Shown: positions 8,055 through 15,946, counted from the first letter of the stretch. The stretch is DNA of 64,000 nucleotides from CAWCBH01 sp963793785 (GCA_963793785.1 CAWCBH010000004.1:62001-126000); one strand, 5' to 3'. A program made the numbers and translations. Notes: generated from the sequence alone by a model not told the origin.

Positions 8055-9008
8055 ATGAGCGAGCTCGCCGAACGCGTCCACGTCACCAGGTCCCGGGCCA
8101 ACCCCGGTGGTGGCGGCGCGGGCAATGGCGCCGCCGTTCCCTTCCGCAGCCGCAAGCCACCGTGGCTGAAGGTGCCCGCGCCCGGCGGCCCGACCTATCG
8201 GCGGCTGAAGTCGACGATCCACGCGGACAACCTGCACACGGTCTGCGAGGAGGCCAACTGTCCCAACGTCGGCGAGTGCTGGGAACGTGGCACGGCGACG
8301 TTCATGATCCTCGGCGACGTCTGCACGCGGCGCTGCGGCTTCTGCAACGTGCAGACCGGCAAGCCGACCTGGAACGACCCGCTCGAGCCGCTGCGGGTCG
8401 CCAACCAAGTGAAGCGGATGGGGCTGCGCCACGCGGTGGTGACCTCGGTCGACCGCGATGATCTTCCCGACTACGGCGCCGGCGCCTTCGTCGGCGTCAT
8501 CCGCTCGATCCGGATGCTGGCGCCGGGCTGCAAGGTCGAGGTGCTGACGCCCGACTTCCGCGGTCAGGAGATGCCGCTGGCGAGGGTGATCGCGGAGCGC
8601 CCCGACGTCTTCAACCACAACGTGGAGACGGTGCCGCGGCTCTACCCGCAGGCCCGTCGCGGCTCCGAGTTCATGCGCTCCTGCCGGGTCTTGCGGACGG
8701 CAAAGCAGCTCGGCGGCGACGAGGTGGTGACCAAGTCGGGGCTGATGGTCGGGCTGGGCGAGGAGCGCGAGGAGATGCTGGAGGCGTTCGGCCTCCTCCG
8801 CGAGCACGAGGTGCAGGTGCTGACCGTGGGCCAGTACCTGCGGCCGACCGAGAGTCATCTGCCGGTCGTCCGCTACTGGCATCCGGACGAGTTCGCGGAC
8901 CTGGAGTCCGCTGCCTATGAGATCGGCTTCGAGTCGGTTGCGGCCGGGCCGCTGGTGCGCTCCAGCTATCACGCCGACGAGCAGCTACCCGTCGCGCGCA
9001 GCGCCTGA
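8055..9008 (+). CDS. lipA: Lipoyl synthase (radical SAM)
   Basis: A 317-residue radical-SAM enzyme that inserts two sulfurs into protein-bound octanoyl groups. The auxiliary iron-sulfur cluster ligands are Cys64, Cys69 and Cys75 (CEEANCPNVGECW). The radical-SAM cluster is Cys90, Cys94 and Cys97 (CTRRCGFC). VTSVDRDDLPDYGA and FNHNVETVPRLY are family hallmarks. The C-terminal RSSYHADEQ contains the conserved serine that ligates the auxiliary cluster. A basic, glycine-rich N-terminal extension of about 35 residues precedes the core. It acts with LipB on the E2 proteins encoded upstream. Confidence 0.96.
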   Translation: MSELAERVHVTRSRANPGGGGAGNGAAVPFRSRKPPWLKVPAPGGPTYRRLKSTIHADNLHTVCEEANCPNVGECWERGTATFMILGDVCTRRCGFCNVQTGKPTWNDPLEPLRVANQVKRMGLRHAVVTSVDRDDLPDYGAGAFVGVIRSIRMLAPGCKVEVLTPDFRGQEMPLARVIAERPDVFNHNVETVPRLYPQARRGSEFMRSCRVLRTAKQLGGDEVVTKSGLMVGLGEEREEMLEAFGLLREHEVQVLTVGQYLRPTESHLPVVRYWHPDEFADLESAAYEIGFESVAAGPLVRSSYHADEQLPVARSA

Positions 9009-9030
9009 GCCTCTATAGGCTCGCCCGGCT

Positions 9031-9894
9031 CTGATCCCGCTCAAGGACAACGTCCCGACGTCGCGATTCCCGATCGTGACGATGGTGTTGATCGTCGTCA
9101 ACATCGGTTTCTTCGCCTGGCAGCTGAGCTTCTCCGGCGAAAGCGAGTCGGAGAGCCTCGAGCAGGCCGGGATCGCCGGTCTCAGCGAGCGCGACCAGAA
9201 CACGATCGAGTACGGCGCGATCCCCTACCGGCTGCTCAACCCGGGCAAGGACTGCGCGATCGGCGCCGTCTCCAGCACCGAGGCCGACGTCGTCTGCGAG
9301 GGGACCGACGCCTACGCAGAATCGGAGACGCGCTCCAGGGCCGATCCCGAGTCCGGCTTCGTACCCCTCGACGAGGCGCTCTGGTGGATCACCATCCTCA
9401 CCTCGATGTTCATGCACGGAGGGTTCCTCCACATCGCCTTCAACATGCTCTTCCTGTGGATCTTCGGCAACAACATCGAGGACTCGATGGGACGGGCTCG
9501 GTTCCTGCTCTTCTATCTGCTCGCCGGTGCGGTCGCCGTCTATTCGCAGGCCCTGCTGGACCCGGGGTCGACGATCCCGACGATCGGCGCCAGCGGCGCC
9601 GTGGCCGGAGTCCTCGGCGCCTACCTGCTGCTGCTGCCCCACGCGCGGGTGCTGACCCTGATCTTCATCATCTTCTTCGCGACCTTGATCGAGATCCCGG
9701 CCTACGTGATGCTCGGAATCTGGTTCGTGCTTCAGTTCCTGCCTGCGGTCGGGCAGGTCGCAACGCCCGACCTCGCCGGCGACGCCGGCGTCGCCTACTT
9801 CGCCCATGTCGGCGGCTTCGTCTTCGGCCTCGCACTCGTGAAGCTGTTCGTGTTGCGACGGCCCGGCACCGACCGCCCGACCTTGGCCCACTGA
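9031..9894 (+). CDS. Rhomboid family intramembrane serine protease
   Basis: A polytopic rhomboid. The catalytic serine is in GASGAVAGVLGAYLL and the catalytic histidine in AHVGGFVFGLAL; HGGFLHIAFNMLFLWIFG is the conserved TM2 region. I place the start at CTG 9031 because the peptide IPLKDNVPTSRFPIVT, typical of the N terminus of bacterial rhomboids, is read from there. The only later canonical start is GTG 9076, which would remove it. An in-frame stop at 9016 excludes anything earlier. That gives 287 residues. A large polar loop (about 45-110) separates TM1 from TM2. It cleaves membrane proteins within the bilayer; substrates unknown. Confidence 0.85.
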   Translation: MIPLKDNVPTSRFPIVTMVLIVVNIGFFAWQLSFSGESESESLEQAGIAGLSERDQNTIEYGAIPYRLLNPGKDCAIGAVSSTEADVVCEGTDAYAESETRSRADPESGFVPLDEALWWITILTSMFMHGGFLHIAFNMLFLWIFGNNIEDSMGRARFLLFYLLAGAVAVYSQALLDPGSTIPTIGASGAVAGVLGAYLLLLPHARVLTLIFIIFFATLIEIPAYVMLGIWFVLQFLPAVGQVATPDLAGDAGVAYFAHVGGFVFGLALVKLFVLRRPGTDRPTLAH

Positions 9895-9903
9895 GCCGGG
9901 CCC

Positions 9904-10098
9904 GTGGATTCCGATACCCGCACCGCGATCCTCACCATCGGCGTCTTCTTCTGCGCCGCCTTCGCCCTGATGACGATCTACTTCGCCGCCAGTGCCCGCT
10001 TCAACGTCCAGACGGTCATCCTGACCGTGATCGGGCTCGGGATCGACCTGATGATCATGCTCGGCCTGATCGGGGCGATCCGCAACCCCCCGGAGTGA
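9904..10098 (+). CDS. Small two-helix membrane protein of unknown function
   Basis: 64 residues from a GTG start, nine bases after the rhomboid stop. Two hydrophobic segments are evident, TAILTIGVFFCAAFALMTIYF (about 6-26) and a second at about 36-57, separated by a short SARFNVQ turn. I do not recognise the family. It sits in one orientation between the rhomboid gene and a D,D-carboxypeptidase gene, with a four-base gap to the latter, so it is probably cotranscribed. Coding support comes from length, hydrophobic pattern and tight spacing. Confidence 0.6.
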   Translation: MDSDTRTAILTIGVFFCAAFALMTIYFAASARFNVQTVILTVIGLGIDLMIMLGLIGAIRNPPE

Positions 10099-10102
10099 GC
10101 CG

Positions 10103-11065
10103 ATGAGCAGCGGCCGGGTCGCGCTGGCCGGGCTGATCATCGTCGGCGTCTGGGCAGCCGCGGTCGGGATCGTGGTCGATGACGGCGACCAGGGAAGCGA
10201 TGCAGACGGGGACCGGTCCGCAAGGCTGGCTCCGGCCCGCACTCCCGATGCCGGCACCGCGCCCGTGGCCTCGAATCCGCTCGCAGTCCCGGCCGCGGAG
10301 GAGCCGACGGAGGTGCAGATCGGCTTCGCCTCCCCGCCCCGCGCCGGCCTGCTGTTCGACGTCGAGTCCGGCGAGGTGCTCTGGCAGCTGCACCCGCGGC
10401 GGCGGCTGCCGATCGCAAGCCTGACGAAGATGATGACCGCGCTGGTCATCGCCGAGCGTCACCGGCTCTCGGAGAAGGTCCTCGTCACCAACCAGGCGAC
10501 GAGCTTCTCGGGCTCTGGCATCGGCTTGTTGCCGGCTGGAAAGCGGGTCTCGCTGCGGGCGCTGCTCTACGGGCTGATGCTGGTATCCGGCAACGATGCC
10601 GCGATCGCGCTGGCCCAGCACGACGCCGGCGGGCAGGCCCGCTTCGTGGCGCGGATGAACCGCCGTGCGGGTGGTTTGGGCCTCAGCTGCTCGCGCTTCT
10701 CGACCCCGAGCGGGATCCGCGACAACGGCAACTTCTCCTGCGCGTTGGACCTCGCGACCCTGGCCCGACTCGATCTCTCCCACCCCGTCCTGGCCAGAAT
10801 CGTCGCGGCTCGTCGCGCCCGCTTTCCGTTCCCGGTCAAGGGCGGCGTCCTCGACCTCTTCAACATCAACCCGTTCATCGCCGCCGGCAAGCCCGCCATC
10901 ACCGGCGTCAAGACCGGGCTCACCGACGCAGCCGGGCGCTGCTACGTGATCACCGCCCGGCGAGGCGGCCGCCACCTCGGCGTCGTGCTGCTCGACTCCC
11001 CTGACCCTCTCCGCCAGGTGCCACGGCTGTTGCGGGCCGGGGCCACCGCCCGTCCAGCGGCCTAA
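10103..11065 (+). CDS. D-alanyl-D-alanine carboxypeptidase (PBP5/DacA-type, S11 family)
   Basis: A 320-residue serine peptidase that trims the terminal D-Ala from peptidoglycan stem peptides outside the membrane. All three active-site motifs are visible: SxxK at Ser106-Lys109 (IASLTKMMTA), SxN at Ser162-Asn164 (VSGNDAAIA) and KTG at 269-271 (GVKTGLTDAAG). An uncleaved-looking N-terminal hydrophobic segment (about 6-25) suggests secretion or anchoring. The linker (26-75) is Ala/Pro/Asp-rich. The C-terminal PBP5 domain is absent, so this is the short catalytic-domain form. Confidence 0.93.
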   Translation: MSSGRVALAGLIIVGVWAAAVGIVVDDGDQGSDADGDRSARLAPARTPDAGTAPVASNPLAVPAAEEPTEVQIGFASPPRAGLLFDVESGEVLWQLHPRRRLPIASLTKMMTALVIAERHRLSEKVLVTNQATSFSGSGIGLLPAGKRVSLRALLYGLMLVSGNDAAIALAQHDAGGQARFVARMNRRAGGLGLSCSRFSTPSGIRDNGNFSCALDLATLARLDLSHPVLARIVAARRARFPFPVKGGVLDLFNINPFIAAGKPAITGVKTGLTDAAGRCYVITARRGGRHLGVVLLDSPDPLRQVPRLLRAGATARPAA

Positions 11066-11081
11066 GCGCAAGAATTGCGGT

Positions 11082-11501
11082 ATGCGGCAGCGCGTCAGCC
11101 TGATCACTCTCGGCGTCGGCGAGCTCTCGCGGGCGCGCGGCTTCTACGAGGCGCTCGGCTGGGAGACGGGCGCCGAGCCGGGCGACGACGTGGTCTTCTT
11201 CCAGGCCGGCGACATGGTGCTCGCCCTCTGGGACCGGGCCAGGCTGGCGGAGGACAGCTGCGTCGAGGACAGCCCGGGCTGGGGCGGCGTCACCCTGGCG
11301 CTGAACCTGGGCTCGCGCGAGGAGGTCGATGCGGTGACCGAGGAAGCCCGCAAAGCCGGCGCCACGATCGGTCGCGAACCGGAGGAGACCTTCTGGGGCG
11401 GCTACAGCTCGGTCTTCATCGACCCCGACGGCCATCCGTGGGAGGTCGCCCACAACCCGCACTGGACGCTGACTGAGGACGGCGGGGTCAGGCTCGGGTG
11501 A
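11082..11501 (+). CDS. VOC (glyoxalase/bleomycin resistance) superfamily protein
   Basis: A 139-residue protein with the paired beta-alpha-beta-beta-beta modules of the vicinal oxygen chelate fold: ITLGVGELSRARGFYEALGW at the start and SSVFIDPDGHPWEVAHNP near the end, the latter carrying the usual metal-ligand glutamate (WEVA). Many members bind a divalent metal and act on small molecules; the substrate cannot be told from sequence. ATG 11082 lies 16 bp after the carboxypeptidase stop. It ends 12 bp before the convergent lipoprotein gene. Confidence 0.8.
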   Translation: MRQRVSLITLGVGELSRARGFYEALGWETGAEPGDDVVFFQAGDMVLALWDRARLAEDSCVEDSPGWGGVTLALNLGSREEVDAVTEEARKAGATIGREPEETFWGGYSSVFIDPDGHPWEVAHNPHWTLTEDGGVRLG

Positions 11502-11513
11502 GCCTGGAACCGG

Positions 11514-11951
11514 TCAGGTCCCGTCCGAGGGCTTTGGGCAGTTCTGGCGCTCGAACTGGGTAACCGTCTGCTCGGCGTCCGCCGCCGCTTTCTCGTCGGC
11601 CGGCTGATCCGCGAGGCCTGCTCGCGCGTGGAGCGCGCTGACGAGAACCGCCGCTTCCTGACGAATCTCGGGCGGGGCGACCTGCGTGAGTTCGTCAAGC
11701 GCCGCCGCTTCTTGGCGCACGAGCTCGGCTTCCGCCTTCCTGAAGTCCTCCGGCGTCGCGGTCGGATCCTGTTCCAGCTTGCGGAATATCTCTTGGCCGG
11801 CCGAGTCCAGTTGGCGTGAAAGCTGGCAATACCGCGCGAGATCGGCGCCGGTCGCAGCCGTCGAATCGTCTTCATCGTCCCCGCAGGCCACAGGACCAAG
11901 GGCTCCAAGGAGCAGGGCGATCAGGATCAATACCGATGAGCGGGGTTTCAT
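11514..11951 (-). CDS. Putative lipoprotein, function unknown
   Basis: 145 residues from ATG 11951 (MKPRSSVLILIALLLGALG), chosen because it opens a clean lipoprotein signal peptide with a PVAC lipobox before GDDEDD; a longer start 13 codons upstream would spoil it. The mature part is helical and charged, with EDFRKAEAELVRQEAAALDEL and two later Cys residues (YCQLS, QNCPKP) that could form a disulfide. No family recognised. It would be lipid-anchored on the outer face of the membrane. A tRNA-Ala gene lies 42 bp upstream on the same strand. Confidence 0.7.
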   Translation of the reverse strand: MKPRSSVLILIALLLGALGPVACGDDEDDSTAATGADLARYCQLSRQLDSAGQEIFRKLEQDPTATPEDFRKAEAELVRQEAAALDELTQVAPPEIRQEAAVLVSALHARAGLADQPADEKAAADAEQTVTQFERQNCPKPSDGT

Positions 11952-11993
11952 GGTCGCGGTGGCGGGAGGCGACACCGTAGTCGGGCACACAGA

Positions 11994-12066
11994 TGGAGCC
12001 AGCCGGAATCGAACCGGCGACCTCCTGCTTGCAAAGCAGGCGCTCTGCCAACTGAGCTATGGCCCC
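11994..12066 (-). tRNA. tRNA-Ala (anticodon UGC)
   Basis: Read on the minus strand it gives a 73-nt cloverleaf: acceptor GGGGCCA paired with TGGCTCC plus discriminator A, D-arm with AGCTCAGTTGG, anticodon stem CCTGC/GCAGG with loop TTTGCAA (anticodon TGC), and T-arm with GGTTCGATTCC. No CCA is encoded. It decodes GCA/GCG/GCU-type alanine codons. Confidence 0.95.
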
Positions 12067-12099
12067 AGCGACCCCGATTGTAGGTCCGGGACCCCCGGC

Positions 12100-12555
12100 T
12101 CAGGGGTACGGAACCGTGCGGACGGGCGACCTGTCGACCGGGCAGGTGTGATCGTGCGCCGCCGTAAATGGAGGAATCACCTTGGTCTCGATCAGGGCAT
12201 AGATCTTGGCGCCGTTGGGCAGCGCCGGGGCCTTGCGGTACCAGTAGCCGAGGCCGCCGGCAGAGTACTTCGTGCGAGTCGTGAAGAGGCGGACCTCCGG
12301 GGTCACGTCGGCGCGGTAAACCTGCACCTCGCGGTTGCGCTTGCAGTTGGCGAGGCCGCTCAGCACTCGGCCCCGGTAGGCCGCCGCCGCGCCTCCCGGA
12401 ACGCTGGATTTCGCCCTGGTGACCGTGACCGAGTTGGGGAACTCGCGGTCGTGAGCGATCGCCAGGCCGGCGAGCGCGACCACGATGACCAGCGCAGCGA
12501 TCGGAACCCGCCAGATAAGTCGATTTCGATTCGCCGTCGCCCGTGTCTTCTTCAT
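12100..12555 (-). CDS. Membrane-anchored or secreted protein of unknown function
   Basis: 151 residues from ATG 12555, preceded by a strong GGGAGAAGGGG purine tract; this short form fits better than the much longer open frame running through the glutamate dehydrogenase gene. A basic N terminus (KKTRATANRNR) leads to a hydrophobic segment (about 14-33, LIWRVPIAALVIVVALAGLA). The outer part holds two widely spaced cysteines (LANCKRN, HTCPVD) and a Tyr/Gly-rich YSAGGLGYWYRKAP. I do not recognise the family. It is divergent from gdhA with only a few bases between possible starts. Confidence 0.65.
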   Translation of the reverse strand: MKKTRATANRNRLIWRVPIAALVIVVALAGLAIAHDREFPNSVTVTRAKSSVPGGAAAAYRGRVLSGLANCKRNREVQVYRADVTPEVRLFTTRTKYSAGGLGYWYRKAPALPNGAKIYALIETKVIPPFTAAHDHTCPVDRSPVRTVPYP

Positions 12556-12573
12556 CCCCTTCTCCCTCGATAG

Positions 12574-14001
12574 TTGCGGAACGACCCTAGTGTGCGAAAC
12601 TCGCGCAAGCAAGCACGGATCGGAACCAGGCTGACCACTCCCGACACCACCACGGCCGAGGCGGTCGGAGAGCGCGAGGAGACCGACAAGTCTCCGGAGG
12701 CCACCGACCGCGCCAAGGAGGAGGCCGCGGGGGCGGACGACCGCAAGCCGGGCCAGCGCGCGGAGGTCTCCAACCTCGACATCGTCCGCCACTACTTCGA
12801 CGCGGCCACCGAGCGGATGGGGCTGCGCGAAGACCTTCGAACCGTCTTCTGGAGCCCCTACCGAGAGGTCACGGTGCAGATCCCGGTCAAGCTTTCCGAC
12901 GGCAAGGTGCACGTCTTCTCCGGCTACCGGATCCAGCACAACGGCGCCCGCGGCCCCTACAAGGGCGGGGTTCGCTTCCACCCCGAGGTCGACATCGACG
13001 AGGTGCGGGCGCTGGCCTCGCTGATGACCTGGAAGACGGCCGTGGCGGGGGTTCCCTTCGGGGGCGCGAAGGGCGGCGTCAACTGCCCGGCCAGGGACCT
13101 CGAGCAGTCCGAGCTGCAGTCGATCGCCCGCTCGTTCATGGACAAGATCGAGAAGGTCCTCGGCCCGACGCGCGACATCCCCGCCCCGGACGTCAACACC
13201 AACGCCCAGACGATGGCCTGGTTCATGGACGAGTACGGGAAGCTGCACGGCCATACCCCGGCGATCTGCACCGGCAAGCCGATCACCCTGGAGGGCTCGC
13301 ACGGGCGCGAGGCGGCGACGGGGCGCGGCTGCGTCTACATGTTCCGCGAGGCGGCCCCGCAGCTCGGGCTCAGCCCGGCCGAGACGACCTTCGCGGTGCA
13401 GGGGTTCGGCAACGTCGGCTCCTGGGCGGCGCGGATCATGCAGCAACTCGGCTGCAAGATGGTGGCCGTCTCCGACGCCAGCGGTGCGATCCGCTCCGAT
13501 GCCGGCATCGACGCCGACAAGCTGCACGCGTTCGTCGGCGAAGGGGGCGAGCTGCCCGATTTCGAGGGTGCGGAATCGATCGACCCCGAGGACCTGGTCG
13601 GAGTCGAGTGCGACGTCTTCCTGCCCGCCGCGCTCGGCGGCATGATCCACGAGGGAAACGCGGATCGCATGCAGTGCAAGATGCTGATCGAGGGGGCCAA
13701 CAGCCCCACCACCCCGGCGGCCGACGCGATCCTCGGCGACAAGGGCGTCTACGTGATTCCCGACGTGATGGCTAACGCCGGCGGGGTCGTCGTCTCCTAC
13801 TTCGAGTGGGTGCAGAACCTGCAGCACTTCCGCTGGGAGGAGCGGGAGGTCAACGACAAGCTCGGCACGATCATGCGGCGGGCCTACCGAGAGGTCTCGG
13901 CGCGGGCCAAGGAGGAGGAGATCCCCCTTCGCGAGGCGGCCTACCTGGTCGGGATCGAGCGGGTCGTCGAGGCCTCGCGCACCCGCGGCTACGTGAGCTG
14001 A
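12574..14001 (+). CDS. gdhA: Glutamate dehydrogenase
   Basis: A Glu/Leu/Phe/Val dehydrogenase of glutamate type. The core begins near residue 65 (EVSNLDIVRHYFDAA). Visible are the substrate-binding GYRIQHNGARGPYKGGVRFHP, the catalytic-lysine segment PFGGAKGGVNCPA, and the Rossmann motif AVQGFGNVGSWAA, followed by ANAGGVVVSYFEWVQN. It interconverts glutamate and 2-oxoglutarate with NAD(P). The open frame starts at TTG 12574, leaving an acidic N-terminal extension of about 60 residues. A later start (GTG 12592 or CTG 12631) is possible, since 12574 lies 18 bp from the divergent gene's start. Confidence 0.93.
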   Translation: MRNDPSVRNSRKQARIGTRLTTPDTTTAEAVGEREETDKSPEATDRAKEEAAGADDRKPGQRAEVSNLDIVRHYFDAATERMGLREDLRTVFWSPYREVTVQIPVKLSDGKVHVFSGYRIQHNGARGPYKGGVRFHPEVDIDEVRALASLMTWKTAVAGVPFGGAKGGVNCPARDLEQSELQSIARSFMDKIEKVLGPTRDIPAPDVNTNAQTMAWFMDEYGKLHGHTPAICTGKPITLEGSHGREAATGRGCVYMFREAAPQLGLSPAETTFAVQGFGNVGSWAARIMQQLGCKMVAVSDASGAIRSDAGIDADKLHAFVGEGGELPDFEGAESIDPEDLVGVECDVFLPAALGGMIHEGNADRMQCKMLIEGANSPTTPAADAILGDKGVYVIPDVMANAGGVVVSYFEWVQNLQHFRWEEREVNDKLGTIMRRAYREVSARAKEEEIPLREAAYLVGIERVVEASRTRGYVS

Positions 14002-14045
14002 GCTGGCCGCTCGTCCAGCCCCTGCGTGTCCGGCGGCTCGGACAT

Positions 14046-14074
14046 TTGTTCTATTTGCCGCCTTCCCCTAAAGT
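14046..14074 (+). promoter_or_regulatory. Sigma-70-type promoter for a candidate small RNA
   Basis: TTGTTC at 14046-14051 and TAAAGT at 14069-14074, separated by exactly 17 bp. It lies 45 bp after the gdhA stop with no gene downstream on this strand before the terminator at 14172-14205. Confidence 0.55.
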
Positions 14075-14080
14075 GAAGGG

Positions 14081-14205
14081 TCGGGCAGTCGATTTGCCCT
14101 GATACCGGTCAACGAACCGGATCCGATTGCCTTTTCCAGCTTGCCCAGGGAAGGCAAGAACGCCAACAGGGAGCCCTGCTCGCGGATGAGCGGGGCTTTC
14201 TGTTT
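14081..14205 (+). ncRNA. Candidate structured small RNA, about 125 nt
   Basis: The segment lies between a well-spaced promoter (14046-14074) and a Rho-independent terminator. Four consecutive hairpins can be drawn: GGGCA/TGCCC (14083-14099), CCGGT/ACCGG (14105-14120), CTTGCC/GGCAAG (14140-14158) and the terminator stem (14172-14197). It has no open frame of note and matches no RNA family I can recall (not 6S, tmRNA, SRP or RNase P RNA). An alternative is a gdhA 3' region with processing signals. Confidence 0.5.
14172..14205 (+). terminator. Rho-independent terminator
   Basis: Ten-base-pair stem AGCCCTGCTC / GAGCGGGGCT with one T-G pair, a six-base loop (14182-14187) and a T-rich tail TTCTGTTT. 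It lies at the convergence of gdhA/sRNA and the 14212-14982 gene. Confidence 0.75.
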
Positions 14206-14211
14206 GGGGCG

Positions 14212-14982
14212 TCAGTCGTCGAAGTCGAAGTCCTTCGGCGGCTTCTGCTCGAACCAGAGCCGGTCGTGCTCGGGGGTGTCCTGGAGAAACTCGGGGGTCT
14301 CCTCGAGCACGTCTTCCTCAGCATCCTCAGGCTCGGGCTCCTCGGCGGCGGGCTCCTCGGCCTCCGCTGAACCGGGCTCTTCGACCTCCTCGACGGCCGC
14401 TTCCTCCGCGGGTGGCGGCTCGACCGCGTCGAGCGCTTGATCGAGCTCATCCGAGAGTGACTGCTCGTCGAAGAAATCCTCGCCGTCTGTGACCTCGACC
14501 GCCTCTTCCTCGGCCTCGGGACCCGTCTCCAGCGGCTCCGGCGGCGGCAGCCTGGGCTCGGCGACCTCCTCCTCGTAGAGCTCCTCGGGGCTGGGGCTGC
14601 TCTGCGCCGAGGCGATCTCGGCGTCGACGTCGTAAAGCTCGGTCGGCTGGTCGCCAATAGACCCCGCCGCGTCTGCGTCGGGTGGCTGCTCGGGCACGGC
14701 ATCATGCTCCAGCGCCGGATGCTCCTCCTCGGCGGGGGGCGACTCCGCAGGAGCGGCGGACTGGGGCTCCTCGGGCGCCGGCGCGAGCTGATCGGCTGCA
14801 GGCATGAACTCCGTCGGCGCCTCCGCTTCGGCTTCGGGGAGGGTGGCGGCACCAGCTTCGGCCCCGGGACGCTCCGAGGGGCCGAATGCCTCGGCTTCGA
14901 TCTGCTGCAGCTCGGAGTCAGCGGCGCCTTGCTGGCGCTTCAGCTCCAGATGCTCACGGATGGCGTCGTCAAGAATGCCCAT
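14212..14982 (-). CDS. Acidic low-complexity protein with conserved-looking ends, function unknown
   Basis: 256 residues from ATG 14982 (MGILDDAIREHLELKRQQGA), which follows a GGAGCGGAG ribosome site; a longer open frame upstream is rejected. The first ~25 residues look helical and defined. The long middle is Glu/Ala/Pro-rich and probably disordered. The end is again distinctive: ETPEFLQDTPEHDRLWFEQ followed by KPPKDFDFDD. The pattern of two short motifs joined by an acidic linker suggests an adaptor or chaperone-like tether, but no function is known to me. It is not membrane-bound by sequence. Confidence 0.7.
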   Translation of the reverse strand: MGILDDAIREHLELKRQQGAADSELQQIEAEAFGPSERPGAEAGAATLPEAEAEAPTEFMPAADQLAPAPEEPQSAAPAESPPAEEEHPALEHDAVPEQPPDADAAGSIGDQPTELYDVDAEIASAQSSPSPEELYEEEVAEPRLPPPEPLETGPEAEEEAVEVTDGEDFFDEQSLSDELDQALDAVEPPPAEEAAVEEVEEPGSAEAEEPAAEEPEPEDAEEDVLEETPEFLQDTPEHDRLWFEQKPPKDFDFDD

Positions 14983-15110
14983 CGTCTCCGCTCCGGCCCT
15001 AAGACTAGGTGGTTTGCGCGCTGGGGTCGGGCCCCTGCGCCCACCTGAGAATCGCTGCCCGACCACGTATCCTTGCCTCCCGCGCGCGGTTTCGCCCCGC
15101 GCCGGACCTC

Positions 15111-15183
15111 GGGGCTATAGCTCAGTTGGAAGAGCGCCTGGATCGCACCCAGGAGGTCGCCGGTTCGAGTCCGGCTAGCTCCA
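15111..15183 (+). tRNA. tRNA-Ala (anticodon CGC)
   Basis: 73-nt cloverleaf: acceptor GGGGCTA/TAGCTCC plus A73, D-arm with AGCTCAGTTGG, anticodon stem CCTGG/CCAGG with loop ATCGCAC (anticodon CGC), T-arm with GGTTCGAGTCC. No encoded CCA. It reads GCG codons. Its 3' 24 nt are repeated at 15947-15970. Confidence 0.94.
15160..15183 (+). repeat. Direct repeat, left copy (3' end of tRNA-Ala(CGC))
   Basis: The T-arm and 3' acceptor strand of the tRNA. A 24-nt copy with a single mismatch lies at 15947-15970 in the same orientation, the arrangement left when an element integrates into a tRNA 3' end. Confidence 0.7.
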
Positions 15184-15207
15184 CCTCCCAGTGCCTGGTC
15201 GTCGGCT

Positions 15208-15888
15208 TCACTCAGCGCTCGACGCCGACTCGTAGACGGTCCGCATGAGCTTGTCGAAGTCGGCGCTGAAGGTCGGGCTGGGCGTACCGTCCACTTGGAC
15301 GACGTAAAGCAGCGGGCCGATTGCGAACTCGGCGTGATGGGCCTCGACCCCGGATTCTCCGGGGGGCACGATGGCCGGATTCGGCACGTGATGAACGGCG
15401 GCCGAATCCGGGACGTCGTCCAGCTCGTACTCGACCGGCGTCACGATGCACGCGTCAGGACAGGGTGACTTCAGGTCCTCTTCGTGAAGGAGTTCGCGTG
15501 CCTCCAGAGCGCCGTCTTCGGAATCGAACTGAACCGCCCGGATTCGCACGTTCAGGTCCCTGCTCCCGAAATCCCTGCCCACCGCGCGTTGGAAGCCTGC
15601 CTCTTCGATCGCGGCGCCCAGCTCGCTGGGGTCTGTCGCCGCCCCGATGACAAGACCGTCGACTTCGTTGAAGAGGTCCGCTGCGTCGTTCGACTGCGAT
15701 TCGCCATCCGCCGGCGGGCCTGGCGGCGCCTCGTCAAGCTGAAGTTCGCCAGCGGTCGGCAGAGTGCCGCTGAGCTCGGCGGCCGAGAGATCGCCCTCCG
15801 CATCGTCGTCGCCGCCACAGGCGCTGAGCGCGATCGAGGCCGTGGCCAAGACCAGCGCAACGATGAAAATCCCAATCCTCGAGGCCAT
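15208..15888 (-). CDS. Putative lipoprotein, function unknown
   Basis: 226 residues from ATG 15888 (MASRIGIFIVALVLATASIA), which opens a typical lipoprotein signal with LSAC lipobox before GGDDDAEGD; ATG 15906, six codons earlier, is also possible. The mature protein shows alternating segments such as DVPDSAAVHHVPNP and GPLLYVVQVDGTPSPTF, with a Cys pair (SPCPDACIV). No family is recognised. It is the only gene between the tRNA-Ala gene and a repeated tRNA 3' end, so it may be cargo of a small integrated segment. It is convergent with the tRNA. Confidence 0.7.
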   Translation of the reverse strand: MASRIGIFIVALVLATASIALSACGGDDDAEGDLSAAELSGTLPTAGELQLDEAPPGPPADGESQSNDAADLFNEVDGLVIGAATDPSELGAAIEEAGFQRAVGRDFGSRDLNVRIRAVQFDSEDGALEARELLHEEDLKSPCPDACIVTPVEYELDDVPDSAAVHHVPNPAIVPPGESGVEAHHAEFAIGPLLYVVQVDGTPSPTFSADFDKLMRTVYESASSAE

Positions 15889-15946
15889 TGCGGACGCGGC
15901 GAGCATCCCATACTCAGGGCGTTGCGTCCATGACTCTTGCCACGCC

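Noticed and set aside
12556..13827. 575-codon minus-strand frame over gdhA
   Set aside because: Only the last 151 codons (12100-12555) have a start with ribosome site and a signal-like segment; the rest is antisense to a clear glutamate dehydrogenase.
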